A program made the translations under genes and the position numbers. The notes beneath the pieces are model-generated. The model was not told where the DNA came from. It made no database searches and saw only the letters and a program-made list of their open reading frames with translations. Shown here piece by piece: positions 1-11,130 of a stretch of 64,000 nt of DNA. Numbering within the stretch: the first letter of the stretch is position 1; each line of letters begins with the position of its first letter. The DNA is from Solanum dulcamara (lineage: Eukaryota; Streptophyta; Magnoliopsida; Solanales; Solanaceae): the NCBI RefSeq assembly GCF_947179165.1, contig NC_077240.1:59989501-60053500 (forward strand). The letters run 5' to 3'.

Positions 1-1
1 G

Positions 2-700
2 GGAGAGTGCAAAGCGGGAAGGGCTGGTTATTATAAATACGGCTAAATAGACCATTTTCAGAGGGAGTGTCCAATAGAGGGAATCAGAGCTCAGTATCCT
101 GCCACTGCACCACCGGCTAGAAGTAATCAAAGGGGCACTACTTCAGGTACGAGTGGAGGTACGAACCGTCTATATGCCATGGGTAGTCGCCAAGATCAAG
201 AGAACTCTCCAAATGTCGTGACAGGTATGATTCGAGTCTTTTCTCTTGACTGCTATGTTTTGATGGATCCGGGTGCCATCCTATCTTTTGTGACCCCTTA
301 CGTGGCTAGTAAATTCAATAAAATTCCTGAATGTCTTCTTGAGCCTTTCAGTGTAGCTACTCCTGTCGGTGATTCTATCTTAGCTGAGAGAGTCTATAGA
401 GATTGCACTGTGTCAATTTATCACAGGGATACCTTGGCAGACTTGGTTGAGTTGGACATGGTTGATTTCGATATGATCCTTGGCATAGACTGGCTTTATG
501 TCTGTTATACCTCTATTGATTGTAGGACTCAGATTGTTAAGTTCAAATTCCTGAATGAGGCTATCATAGAGTGGAAGGGGAGTCCTGTCGTGCCTAAGGG
601 TAAGTTTATTTCCTACCTTAGGGCCAGGAAGCTAATCTCAAAAGGGTGTGTTTATCACATTGTCCGAGTGAAAGACGACAATATTGAGTCCCCATCCCTT
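2..700 (+). pseudogene. E1 gag end (zinc knuckle) and retropepsin-type protease
   Basis: Bases 20-82 hold the remains of a CCHC zinc knuckle. The last His and Cys are readable (DHFQREC), but both leading Cys codons read Tyr and one codon (44-46) is a stop, each explained by a G-to-A or C-to-T change. The protease follows, with the active-site loop read as DPGA near 268-279, where the family has DSGA or DTGA. The conserved [10 protein letters not shown] stretch and the downstream ILGIDWL motif support an aspartic protease that cleaves the gag-pol polyprotein. The Ser-to-Pro change next to the catalytic Asp probably harms activity. The frame is open from 179 to 868. Confidence 0.88.
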
Positions 701-2044
701 GAGCCAGTTCCAATTGTCAACAAGTTTCCTGACGTCTTTCCTGAAGATCTGCCTGGAGTCCCTCCTGATAGGGAGATCGACTTTGGGATTGATGTCCTTT
801 CTGATACCCAATCTATCTCAATCCCTCCATATAGAATGGCTCTGGCTGAGTTGAAAGAGTTGAAAGAATAGTTGAAAGACTTGTTAGATAAGGGATTCAT
901 TAGGCTGAGTGTCTCACCATGGGGTGCTCCGGTCCTATTTGTGCAAAAGAAAGATAGGTCCCTTAGAATGTTTATTGACTACAGACAGCTGAATAAGGTC
1001 ACCATAAAGAACAAATACCCTCTCCCCAGAATAGATGATTTATTTGATCAACTTCAGGGTGCCACCTGTTTCTCAAAGATAGACCTAAGATCGGGCTACC
1101 ATCAGTTAAAGGTGAGGGAGTGCGATATCCCAAAGATAGCTTTTTGGACCCGTTATGGCCACTTTGAATTCTTGGTGATGTCCTTCGAGTTGACTAATGC
1201 CCTTGCATCTTTTATGGATCTTATGAACCGAGTATTTAAACCGTACCTTGATATGTTTGTGATTGTATTCATAGATGATATTTTGGTTTACTCCAAGAAT
1301 GAGGAGGAGCACACCCATCATCTTAGAGTCGTCTTGCAAACTCTGAAGGACCAGGTATTGTATGCAAAGTTCTCAAAATGTGAATTTTGGCTTGTATCAG
1401 TGGCTTGTCTAGGCCACATTATATCTGGAAATGGTATTCAGGTTGATGCTCAGAAGATTAAGGTAGTGAAGAATTAGCCCAGACCCACGTCCCCGATAGA
1501 GATAAGAAGCTTCTTGGGTTTGGCCGGCTATTATTGAAGGTTTGTAGAGAGATTCTCATTCATATCATCACCATTGACCAAACTGACCCAAAAGAAGGCT
1601 AAGTTCCTATGGTCCGATGCTTGTGAGGAGAGTTTCTAGAAATTAAAGACCAAGCTAACCACTGCTCCTGTTCTAACCTTGCCCGATAGAACAAAAGGTT
1701 TTGTGATCTATTATGATGTATCTAGAATTGGTTTGGGCTGTGTGCTGATGCAGAAGGGGAAGGTGATAGCTTATGCTTCAAGACAGCTTAAGGTTCATGG
1801 GAGAAATTACCCAACTCATGACCTTGAACTGGCAGCTATGGTATTTGCCCTTAAAATTTGGCGCCACTACTTATATGGAGTGCATGTTGATGTGTTCACC
1901 GATCACATGAGCTTATAATACGTCTTTAGCTATAAGAAACTCATCCTGAGACAAAAGAGATGGCTCGAACTACTCAAAGACTATGATATAAGCATCCTCC
2001 ACCATCTAGGTAAAGCTAATATTGTTGCTGATGCTCTTAGCAGG
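701..2044 (+). pseudogene. E1 reverse transcriptase and RNase H
   Basis: The reverse transcriptase copies the element RNA into DNA inside the virus-like particle. Visible blocks are [40 protein letters not shown] and the catalytic FIDDIL (about 1270-1287), so all three catalytic Asp are present. The FGLTNAP block is altered to FELTNAL. RNase H follows with YYDVS (family YCDAS), [26 protein letters not shown] and NIVADALSR, keeping the acidic residues. Stops at 869, 1475, 1535, 1637 and 1916 break the frame. By comparison with family motifs they replace Gln, Trp, Arg, Gln and Gln codons. Confidence 0.93.
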
Positions 2045-3407
2045 TTGTCTATGGGTAGCACTGCCCATATGGAGGAGGGAAGGAAAGAATTGGCTAGAGA
2101 GGTGCACAGATTAGCCCGATTGGGAGTTCATCTTGAAGAGAACAATGAAGGTGGAGTTAATGTTCAGGATGGGGCTGCATCCTCACTCGTGATGGAGGTA
2201 AAAGAAAAGCAAGACCAAGATCCCATCCTTCTCCAATTGAAGGAAATTATTCACAAGCAAGAGGTGATAGTTTATACCAAAGGGGGAGATGGTGTGTTAA
2301 GGTACCAAAATAGGTTGTGTGTACCTGATATCGGTGATGTTCGAGAGAGAATTATGGCCAAAGAGCATAGTTCCAGATACTCTATTCATCCGGGCTCTAT
2401 AAAAATGTATCACGACTTGAAGGAAGTTTATTGGTGGAGTGGGATGAAAAGAGATATTGCAGAATTCATTTTCAAGTGCCCGAATTGCCAACAGGTGAAG
2501 GTTGAGCACCAAAGGCCATGTGGTTTAGCTCAAAATATAGACATTCTGGAATGGAAGTGGGAGATGATCAACATGGACTTTATTATAGGTTTGCCGAGGT
2601 CCCGAAAGTAACATGATTCGATTTGGGTGATTGTGGATAGAATGACGAAATCAGTTCACTTTTGGGCAGTTAAGACTACTGACACCGCAGAAGACTATGC
2701 AAAGTTATACATCCAGGAGATTGTCAAGTTGCATGGGGTTCCCTTGTCTATCATTTCAAATAGAAAAGCTCAATTCACCTCCCAATTCTGGAGATTCTTT
2801 CAGAAGGGACTGGGTTCAAAGGTGAACCTTAGCACGACCTTTCATCCCCAGATAGATGGCCAAGCAGAGCACACCATCCAGACATTGGAAGATATGTTGA
2901 GGGTATGTGTGCTCGACTTCAAAGGATTATTGGGATGATCACTTACCTCTCATATAGTTTGCATATAATAATAGCTATCATGCAAGCATTCAAATGGCTC
3001 CTTATAAAGCTTTGTATGGGAGAAGGTGTAGATCACCCATTGGGTGGTTTGAAGTTGGTGAAGTTGAGTTGATTGGGCCTGATTTTGTTTACCAAGCCAT
3101 GGAGAAAGTGAGAGTTATTCAAGACAGGCTAAAGACAGCCCAAAGCTGCCAAAAATCTTACACCGATATGAGGAGGAGAGACTTAGAGTTTGAGATGGAT
3201 GATTGGGTGTATTTGAAACTGTTACCCATGAAAGGTGTCATGAGGTTTGGAAAGAAGGGGAAGCTTAGTCCTCGATATATTGGTCCTTACCAGATTGTGA
3301 GACGGATTGGGAGTGTCACCTATGAGTTGGAGTTACCCCCAGAGCTAGCCTTTATTCATCCGGTATTTCACGTTTCGATGTTTAATAAGTGCTTAGGCGA
3401 TCCCTAA
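2045..3407 (+). pseudogene. E1 integrase
   Basis: Integrase inserts the cDNA into the host chromosome. The HHCC zinc region is readable (His in HSSRYSIHPG, then CPNCQQ). The first core Asp lies in NMDFIIGLP, and the Glu lies in QIDGQAEHTIQ. The second core Asp is changed: codon 2759-2761 reads Asn where the family has ISDRG, a single G-to-A change that should abolish catalysis. A stop at 2609 and a one-base insertion near 2925 split the gene. The C-terminal part (2994-3404) keeps the GKKGKLSPRYIGPY and HPVFHVSM stretches typical of chromovirus integrases. Confidence 0.93.
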
Positions 3408-3620
3408 TTGGTAGTCCCCATTGATAGTATTGGAGTTAAGGATAGCTTATCCTATGAAGAGGTTCCGATCCAAATTCTTAATCGCCAAATTTGCAAATTG
3501 AGGAACAAAGAGATCACCTCGGTCAAAGTCTTGTAGAGAAATCAGTTTGTTGAGGAAGCCACGTGGGAAGCGGAGGACGATATGAAATCTAAATATCCCC
3601 ATCTATTTGTGCCTACCAAT
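3408..3620 (+). pseudogene. E1 C-terminal chromodomain
   Basis: After integrase the frame continues through DSLSYEEVPIQILNRQ, then a stop at 3534-3536 where the family has Trp, then NQFVEEATWEAEDDM and YPHLF. This matches the chromodomain tail of plant chromoviruses, which is thought to steer integration to heterochromatin by binding modified histone tails. It is preceded by a stop at 3405, the one E1 stop that a simple C-to-T change does not explain. The domain ends about 180 bases before the polypurine tract. Confidence 0.82.
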
Positions 3621-3790
3621 GAGAATGTTGAAGGAAATGCCCATTCCCTTGACTTGAATTTGTTTGTGCATTTTGAGTGTGGATAGAAATTTTTATTTGA
3701 GAAATTGATTGGTTGACTGACTGAATTCTGATTGTGATTGTACCCCAATTTCCATTCTTGGTTTACTCGTCATTTGTGGACGAATGATCC

Positions 3791-3803
3791 CAAGGAGGAG
3801 ATA
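3791..3803 (+). other. E1 polypurine tract
   Basis: The tract CAAGGAGGAGATA sits just before the LTR start TGTAAAAC at 3805. It would prime plus-strand DNA synthesis. Equivalent tracts lie before the E2 LTRs (about 24808-24820 and 38587-38599) and the Y LTRs (about 14785-14796 and 20302-20313). Confidence 0.8.
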
Positions 3804-4189
3804 TTGTAAAACCCCCCAAAAATTTTCCCTAAGATTCGGACCTTTCTTATATTCGGGTAGAGTCAAACTCTATTATTGTGAAGTATATACATGAGTTAAG
3901 ATGAGTCCTTGAGTAATTGAAGAGTGTTGGAGGTGATGTGGGGTCACAAAGAACCCCTAGGACCAAGCTAAGTCCAAAAGGTTCATTATGGCTAAGTTTT
4001 AGGATGAGTTCGTATAAGGGGTCGACTTCTAACGACTCTATCTTTTGAAAGACAACAATCTGGGTGGCCCACGAACTACTAAAGTAAAGGCCATCGAGTC
4101 TTCTTTCCAATGCCACAAAGAATGTAATTTTTGGAGTTCGGAGTCAAAAGATATGACGATCCTAAGACGAACTAGCACGGCAGGAATTT

Positions 4190-4510
4190 CAGGCCTGGGT
4201 TTCAACTACTGGATATCTGGGCTTGGCGCCGTAGTGGTGCGACGCGTCACTATCATGCCAGGAACAAGCCTCAGTAGTTTTTCCCCTGGCGCGGCGCGCC
4301 ACTACGAGGTGTGCAGGGTTTTCAAGCTTATTTTCTTAGAACCCAGAAAAGTTGGGCTTGGCACTATAAGGGCGCGACGTGCCACTATCGCGTCAGGAAC
4401 AAGCCTTAGTAGTTTGGTCCTTGGCGCGATGTACCACTAAAAGATGTACAGTTTTTTAGCCTATTCGACTTGGCGCTGCAGTGGCGCAACGCGCCACTAT
4501 CGCGCCAAGA
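4190..4510 (+). repeat. GC-rich two-way motif array in the E1 LTR
   Basis: Five modules built on GGCGC/GCGCC occur about 385-705 bases into the LTR, many of the form TGGCGC..GCGCCA, so each can pair with itself or its neighbours. Two longer modules are near copies about 133 bases apart, and a third matches their core. The array is far richer in CpG than its surroundings and lies just upstream of the TATA-like site. Confidence 0.7.
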
Positions 4511-4567
4511 TCATTTTTAGCCTATTTTTCAGAATTTGGAAAAAGGGCAATTTGGGAATTGTCCCAA

Positions 4568-4640
4568 ATTATATATGTATCAAGCCTTGAATGTTTTGGA
4601 TCATTTTTTAGCCTCTCCCTCTCTCTCTAAAAAGCCCTAG
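4568..4640 (+). promoter_or_regulatory. Probable E1 LTR promoter
   Basis: TATATAT at about 4570-4576 is followed some 40 bases later by a CT-rich stretch and an AAAAAGCCCTAGAAG segment, a usual layout for plant LTR transcription start regions. Inferred from position and motif only. Confidence 0.5.
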
Positions 4641-6300
4641 AAGCCCCCCTCTTCTTCTCCAAATCCTTCTTCAACAAGATTTGCCTCCAAGAGCTTCAAG
4701 ACTTCAAGTTGCCATTGAAGACCCAACAATAACGTTTCTTCAAGAATCTATTCTAAGGTATGTAAGGCTACACAAAACATGGGTTGAGTCCACCCATGTT
4801 CCCTATACTTTCTTTGAGGTTAAAGGTCCATAAGAATGGAGTTTCTTGATAGGTTTTATGTTCAAATGAGTCTTGCCTTCTATTTGTTTGATTCTTATTA
4901 TATTGATGTTTTTGAGCTAAGAAATCCCTAAAAATCTCCATGTTAGCATGAGTTGATGGAGATGGGTTGTTAATGTGCTTTGTTGATTTTCTTAATCATG
5001 TGATTATGTTGAATATGTAAATTTTCTTAAATGTGTTACTCCTCTTGAATTGTTGGTTTAAAATTCTTAGAGTTGTGATGAGTCCTAAGTAGGTGATAAA
5101 TGAGGAGAGAAATGGTTTGTTATGTTTGTGGGATGTTATAAATGCATATCTAATTTAGGCTTGATTGAGTTGATTGGAGGATAGAATTGACGAGTGGACA
5201 AGGTCCTAATTGAGACTTGCCATCATGACTCGATCGAGTTGAATTGAGGATAGAGTTGATGAGTCGGCAAGGTTCTAAGTGAAACAAGCCTTGAGGGCTT
5301 GTTTGAGATGATTAGATGGAGTCTTATGAGCATGGAGTCATAGGAGGAGTATCGAGCACCGAAGTGGGTGAGAGTATAGTCCATACTCAAACCCCAAAAA
5401 CTACGCCACCAATGTAGGTAGGGATGGAACCGTTAAAGTCGGATGCTTCCCATGGGATCGAACTGTTAAAGTCATATGTTTCCCACTTTATTGTCCTGAA
5501 ATGATAGGACTTGACTAATCGATGGAATCCATGATTAGGGAGGCGTTCATGCCCTGACAAGGTATGGACGGACGTGGCAACAATGTCTGATTGTTGTACT
5601 ATCACTGGCTCATAAGTGATGGTTGTCGGATAAGAGAAACTCCCATTTAGGTCTTGATCGTACTCCGATTCAGTTGAGTTGAGTGGCATGCGATTTGGTC
5701 CCGTTTAAACTATTTCTTGTTAGACTTAGGACACTTGAGTGAGTTGTTACTTATTTACGAGTCGAGATTCCTGAGTTGGTTGATCCTTTTCTGATGTTAT
5801 TTTATTCGGCCATTTTACATACTCATACATTCCACGTACTGATGCCATTTGTCCTGCATCGTTTCATGATGCATAGACAGGTACTAAAGATCATCAACCA
5901 ACGCACCGTTGAAGATCTACACACATCCAGCTACTTGGTGAGCCCTCTTAGTTTCCGGAGGATGCCAGACTTTCTTTACCATTTTGTTTGCTTCCTTTAT
6001 CTTGCTTGTTGGTAGCCATCGGCTTGTCATTAGTACCTCCTAGATGGTTATAGAGGCTTCATAGACCAGAGTGTGGAAAAGTTGGACTGTTATATTGAAT
6101 AGCTTTTATTATACTTGTTTTGATGAGTTGATAGTGTTTGGCCTTCAGCCCTTATAATATGAATAGTGTGCTTATGATTGAGTCCTCCATTGAGTGAATG
6201 TGACTGAATGAAAGTGTGACTGGACCAGGTGGTTTTCTTGAAGGCCAGAAATAGCTTTTGAGTGCCGGTCGCACCAAGGGTACCCTCCCAAGGCATGACA

Positions 6301-6781
6301 GGGCAAAACCAAAATATAGTTCCAATAACTCCCAAAACCAACAATCTAGGCTAGAAGCTCCTAAGGATGATCATTCCATGGGTGAAAAGCTTCACTAGTC
6401 CCAACTACAATGTCTTTCTTCTTTTAGAGAAACTCCTAGAAAGTGATGCAAGATGAAATCTTAGTCGGGTGTGATAGAACTAGTGCCATAAGCCCACGAA
6501 GTACCTCTTAGGTGCAAGTTTGATCCAACCACTCTACCCTAAGGGAAATTGAGCCAGTAGGTAGTGAAGGAATACAGTCAACCTACTAATGATGACAAGC
6601 AAGAACTACAGCAAAACCACAGAAGGCTACATCTACCTTTGAATAAATCTTCCAACAATCAATCTCTCGACTACTAATCAAGAGGTTCAAAAGAAATTGA
6701 TGCAACTATATAAACAAAACAAATCAGGATAATATAAATGAAATATTAACCAGATAATTCTAGTTTATCCATCTATCAAAC
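6301..6781. other. Unassigned sequence between E1 and the tandem array
   Basis: No open frame, RNA gene or clear transposon motif is seen. It is A-rich on the plus strand and runs without a break into the first 1.6 kb unit, so it may be more of the same minus-strand gypsy element that supplies the gag piece. Confidence 0.4.
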
Positions 6782-7423
6782 AAAGATCGACTACAATCAA
6801 AGAAAAGCCAACTATACACAAGATAAAGGGAGCTCCTAAATCACTACTCACAATACAGAAACACTCCAATTCTATCCACTACTAAAAAAATATCTCATCT
6901 ATGGGGAATAAACACAGACACGTTACCCCATACAAGGATTTCACAATAATTAGAAAATAGACAATAAGGTAAGTAGGCACGTATGGGTATGAAAACCCCA
7001 AATCTACACAACATAAGAAATAAGGAATGAAATAATAGAATCATGACTATACTAGAAATACTTTGGGCTTCGGCCATTGGCCTGCCTGTAAAGTATGCCT
7101 AGGCCACCACCTCTAACTGAGGTGCCACAACCCCAAAGGATTGTCCTGACTGAACTGACTGCCTGATGGTCCCATGCCAGGGACACTCTCTAGACCAATG
7201 TATGATCTCTCCACAAGCTAGGCAAGCCACATGGGCCAAAGTCAGGTGTGAAGAACATGAAGAGCTGCCCAAGCTACCTCTACTAGACTAAGGACCATCT
7301 AATAGATACCTTCCCTAGCTGACTATACCAAGGCCCTAGAGACCTGGACCTGCCAAGCCTATCACCTGTGATGTATGATTGTAGAAAACTCCTTAGAAAA
7401 ATGCCCCGACTCGCCACACTTAA
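6782..7423 (-). pseudogene. gag fragment with zinc knuckle, copy 1
   Basis: On the minus strand, 7224 to 7183 encodes CLACGEIIHWSREC, a full C-x2-C-x4-H-x4-C zinc knuckle as in Ty3/gypsy nucleocapsid. A second, weaker knuckle (CGESGHFSKEF) lies upstream in the gene, near 7400. Stops interrupt the rest. In intact elements this part of gag binds and packages the genomic RNA. Of the three tandem copies, only this one keeps the complete metal-binding set. Confidence 0.75.
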
Positions 7424-7925
7424 TATAACACCACAAAATTCTCTAGGCTATGACCCGAATCAATCTTCATATATGTAGGATCGTACCTGGTGATTCTAAA
7501 TTATTCATAAGTGTTATGGTCAATTCTTTAGTGTGGAGAGATATTTTGCCATAAATTAAGGACATTAGTATCCTCTAACACAAAGTTGACTTGAAAGCTT
7601 CCTCATTGTTTGAGTTCCAATATAAGGTTTTACTTAAGTAAAAATCAAATAATCATATCTAATAGAATTTTAAGATTTAGATGGACGATAAGTCAACTTA
7701 GATATCTATGAGTCTTCTTTCTAACGCCATCAAGGTTGCACCATTTGGAGTTCAGAGTAAGGAGTTATGATCATTTTACAAATGTGATGTAGTGCAATTA
7801 TGTTTTGGCCTACGGAAAAATACTAAAATGGTTATAGCCTAGGGAAACCCTAAAATGGATTTCTTAACTCTTATAAAGCCCTAAGAAATTAGATTTCCAT
7901 CTCTTAGCTCTCTTTTTTACTCTCT
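7424..7925 (+). repeat. LTR X, 5' portion, copy 1
   Basis: It starts TATAACACC, a decayed TGTAACACC terminus, and carries the TTATAAAGCCCTAA promoter-like box near 7870. It is cut on the right by the inverted Y LTR. Confidence 0.7.
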
Positions 7926-8390
7926 TTTCATGACCCAAGCTAGGCCTTAGGCGTTACACGATGATCGAAATCTTGAGGGACCTCATGCAAGACTCTTTGC
8001 ATACATTGCATACATAAGGTAAATTAAAACATCAATGAAAAACATAAGAAGAAGGTAAGTCTCAATAAAGCTTTAATAAGAGCAACACATAAACAACATG
8101 CTTGAGCGATCGGAACTACAACTCATGGTAGTCTAAACATACCTCTACATAGTGTTGATGAAGGAATAAGACATGTTACTAGCTAGCCCATAGAAGAAAG
8201 CCTGGCCAGGCTAAAGAGTATAAACCCATATTAGTTACGCCCTCAATACATGAGGACTCACCAATCAAGTGATAGAAATCAATGTAACTCTAGACATAAG
8301 CGGTAGTAGTAGTGTGTTGTGTTATCTTCGGACCCTATATTATGATATAATGTAGGTAAAAGTATGTGTTAGTATATGGAATGCACTAAG
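7926..8390 (-). repeat. LTR Y end piece, inverted, copy 1
   Basis: It begins TTTCATGACC on the plus strand (canonical TGTCATGACC with one change) and matches the reverse complement of the end of the direct Y LTR at 22360. The tandem-unit boundary truncates it. Confidence 0.7.
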
Positions 8391-9025
8391 AAAGATTGAC
8401 TATAATCAAAGAAAAGCCAACTATACACAAGATAAAGGGAGATCCTAAACCACTACTCAGAATACAGAAACACTCCAAGCCTATCCACTACTAAAAGAAC
8501 TCATCAACAGGGAACAAATATAGACACATCACCCTAAACAAGGATTTCAGAAAAATTAGAAAATAGAAAGCAAGGTAAGTAGGCATATCTAGGTATGAAA
8601 ACCCTAAATCTACACAACATAAGAAATAAGGAATGAAACAATTAAATTGTGCCTATACTAGCAATACCTAGGTCTTTGGCCATTGGCTTACATGTAGAAG
8701 ATGCCCAAGGCACAACCTCTAAATGGAGGTTCCACAACCCCAAAGGATTGACATAACTAATCTGACTGTGTGATGGTACCATGCTAGGGACACTCTAGAC
8801 CAATGCTAGTCCCTCTCCAAGCTAGGTGACCTACATGGGCTAAAGTCGAGTAGAAGAACATGACTAGCTTACCTATCTACATCTACCAGACTAAGGACCA
8901 TCTAATAGGTACCACCCCTAGCTGACTATATAAGGCCTTGGGGACAAAGACTTGCAAAGCCTATCTCCTATGATGTATAGCTGTCGGACACTCCTTAGAA
9001 AAATGCCCCAACTCACCGCACTTAA
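8391..9025 (-). pseudogene. gag fragment, copy 2
   Basis: It is the second tandem copy of the gag fragment at 6782-7423. A deletion of a few bases falls in the zinc-knuckle segment near 8800, so the CCHC spacing is lost. No open frame of useful length remains. Confidence 0.65.
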
Positions 9026-9539
9026 TGTAACACCCCAAGAATATTTAAGCTAAGACTCAAACCATTATTCATATATGTATAATTGTATCGGGTGATACTA
9101 ATTATTCATAGGTGTTACAGTCAACTTTTAGTATGGGGAGATAGTTTCCTATGAATAAAGGATATTAGAATCCTCTAACACAAAGTTGACTTGAAAGCTT
9201 TCTCATCGATTGAGTTTCGATATAAAATTTTACTTGAGTAAACTTCAAATGATCATGTTTGATAAAATATTAAGAATTAGATTCACAATAATCTATCAAT
9301 TTAGAGATCTATGAGTGTTCTTTCTAATGCCGCAAAGTTTGCATCATTTAAAGTTCGTAGTAAAGAGTTATGATCATTTTACTAACATGACATAGTGCAG
9401 TTACGTTTTGGCCTACGTAAAAATACTAAAAAAGGTTGTTTTTTCCTTATACCCTAGGAACACCCAAAAATGGATTTCTTAGCTCTTATAAATCCCTAAA
9501 CAATTAGATTTCCATCTCTTAGTTTCCCTTTTCCTCTCT
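9026..9539 (+). repeat. LTR X, 5' portion, copy 2
   Basis: It starts TGTAACACCCC, a clean LTR terminus, and ends in TCTCT at 9535-9539, directly against the inverted Y LTR. The same TCTCT follows the far end of the Y complex at 22361-22365, so it is a candidate 5-bp target duplication. TTATAAATCCCTAA near 9487 is a promoter-like box. Confidence 0.75.
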
Positions 9540-9975
9540 TGTCATGACCCAAGCTAGGCCCTAGGAGTGACACAGTGATCGAAATCTTGAGGGACCTCAA
9601 CCAAGCCTCTTTGGTAACTTATAACATCAATGAAAGATATAAGCGGAAGGTAAGTCTCAATAAATCCTTAATAAGAGCAAAAATTAAGCAACATACCCGA
9701 GCAATCAGAACTACAACTCATGATAGTCTAAACATGCCTCTACATAGTCTAAATGAGGGCATAAGACATGTACCTAGCTAACCCATAGAAGAAAAAATGT
9801 TTAGACAAAAAAGTATAAACCCATACTAGTTACGCCCTCGATACATGAGGACTCACCAATCAAGTAATAGCAATCAATATAACTCTAGCCACGAGTAGGA
9901 GGAGCGTGATCGTCGGACCCTATATTATGATACAATATAGGTAAAAGTATGCATTTGTACGTGGAATTCACTAAC
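9540..9975 (-). repeat. LTR Y end piece, inverted, copy 2
   Basis: It begins TGTCATGACC and matches the reverse complement of the last 440 or so bases of the direct Y LTR. The unit boundary near 9975 truncates it. Confidence 0.72.
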
Positions 9976-10613
9976 AAAGATTGACTACAATCAAAGAAAA
10001 GCCAACTATACACAAGATAAAGGGAGCTTCTAAAACACTACTCAGAATACAGAAATACTCCAAGCCTATCCACTACTAAAATAACTCATCAACAGGGATC
10101 AAACATAGACACATCACCCTAAACAAGGATTTCAGAAAAATTAGAAAATAGACAACAAGGTAAGTAGGCATGTATGGGTATGAAAACCTCAAATATACAA
10201 AATATAAGAAATAAGAATGAACTAATGAAATCATATGTATACTAGCAATACCTAGGGCTCGGCCATTGGCCTGCTTGTAGAAGATGCCATGGGCACCACT
10301 TCTATCTGGAGGGGCCACAACCCCAAATGATTGTCCTAACTGAGCTGACTACGTGATGGTCCCATGCCAGGGAAACTCTCTAGACTAATGGTCAATCTCT
10401 CCACAAGCTAGGTAACCCACATGGGCCAAAGTCGGGTGTGAAGAACATAATGAGCTACCATGGCTACCTCTAATAGACTAAGGACCATCTAATAGGTACC
10501 ACCCCTAATGACTATACCGAGGCCCTAGGGGACCTAAACCATCCAAGACTATCACTTGGGATTTATGATTGTAGGACACTCATTAGAAAAATGCCCCAAC
10601 TCGTCGCACTTAA
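9976..10613 (-). pseudogene. gag fragment, copy 3
   Basis: It is the third tandem copy. The zinc-knuckle segment near 10370-10410 is recognisable, but the first Cys codon is changed. The open frame at 10076-10318 on this strand does not match gag and is taken as chance. Confidence 0.65.
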
Positions 10614-11130
10614 TGTAACACCCCAAAAATCACTAAGCTAAGACCTGAGCCATTCTTTATATGTGTAGGATCATACCGGGTGATTCTTAATTAGTCATAG
10701 GTGTTACATTCAATTATTTAGTATGGGGAGATATTTGGTCATGACTTAAGGAAATTAGATTCCTCTAACACAAAGTTGAGTTGAAATCTTCCTCATCGAT
10801 TGAGTTTCAATATAAGATTTTACTTGAGTAATTTTCAAATGATCATATCTGATAGAATATTGATAGTTACATGGCTAATAATCGATCAACTTTGATATCT
10901 ATGAGTCTTATTTTTAATGTCACCAACTTTTTATCATTTGACATTTAGAGTGAAGAGTTATGATCATTTTACTAACATGATGTAGTACTGTTACATTCTG
11001 GCCTATGGGAAAATACTAAAAAGTTTTTTTTTGACCTTATACCCTAGGAAAACCCTAAAATGTATTGCTTAACTCTTATAAAGCCCTAAACAATTAGATT
11101 TCTATCTTTTAATTCTCCTTCTTCATCTTT
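10614..11130 (+). repeat. LTR X, 5' portion, copy 3 (host LTR of the Y complex)
   Basis: It starts TGTAACACCCC and stops at 11130 against the inverted Y LTR. Its continuation appears to be at 22361, after the Y complex. From 10903 rightwards it is also included in the 5.5 kb duplication and reappears at 16421-16647. Confidence 0.75.

Larger units (their letters stand above)
1..3804 (+). mobile_element. Ty3/gypsy chromovirus E1, internal region (5' part outside window)
   Basis: The region reads gag zinc knuckle, protease, reverse transcriptase, RNase H, integrase and chromodomain in that order. This is the Ty3/gypsy order, and the C-terminal chromodomain marks a chromovirus of the Tekay/Del kind. 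The reading frame stays the same from base 2 to about 2925, broken only by stop codons; one added base near 2925 then shifts it. The 5' LTR, primer site and most of gag lie left of the window. A purine-rich tract and a 3' LTR follow directly. The element is inactive as it stands but is the best preserved pol here. Confidence 0.95.
3805..6300 (+). repeat. E1 3' LTR, about 2.5 kb
   Basis: It starts TGTAAAACCCC right after the polypurine tract and ends ...GGCATGACA. The last 80 bases match the ends of the E2 LTRs, which are followed by a primer-binding site, so the right boundary is well supported. Blocks shared with the E2 LTRs include the GAGCACCGA..TGGGTGAGAG stretch near 5350 and CATTCCACGTACTGATGCC near 5828. 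No protein is expected; open frames inside are chance. Confidence 0.9.

Noticed and set aside
3160..3407. Possible host gene with a chromodomain
   Set aside because: The domain follows integrase in the right order and ends before a purine tract and LTR, so it belongs to the retrotransposon.
4045..4440. 131-codon open frame in the E1 LTR
   Set aside because: It lies over the GC-rich motif array, has no family likeness and shows no codon pattern of a gene.
10076..10318. 80-codon minus-strand frame beginning with ATG
   Set aside because: It overlaps a gag fragment in another frame and is broken in the two sister tandem units.
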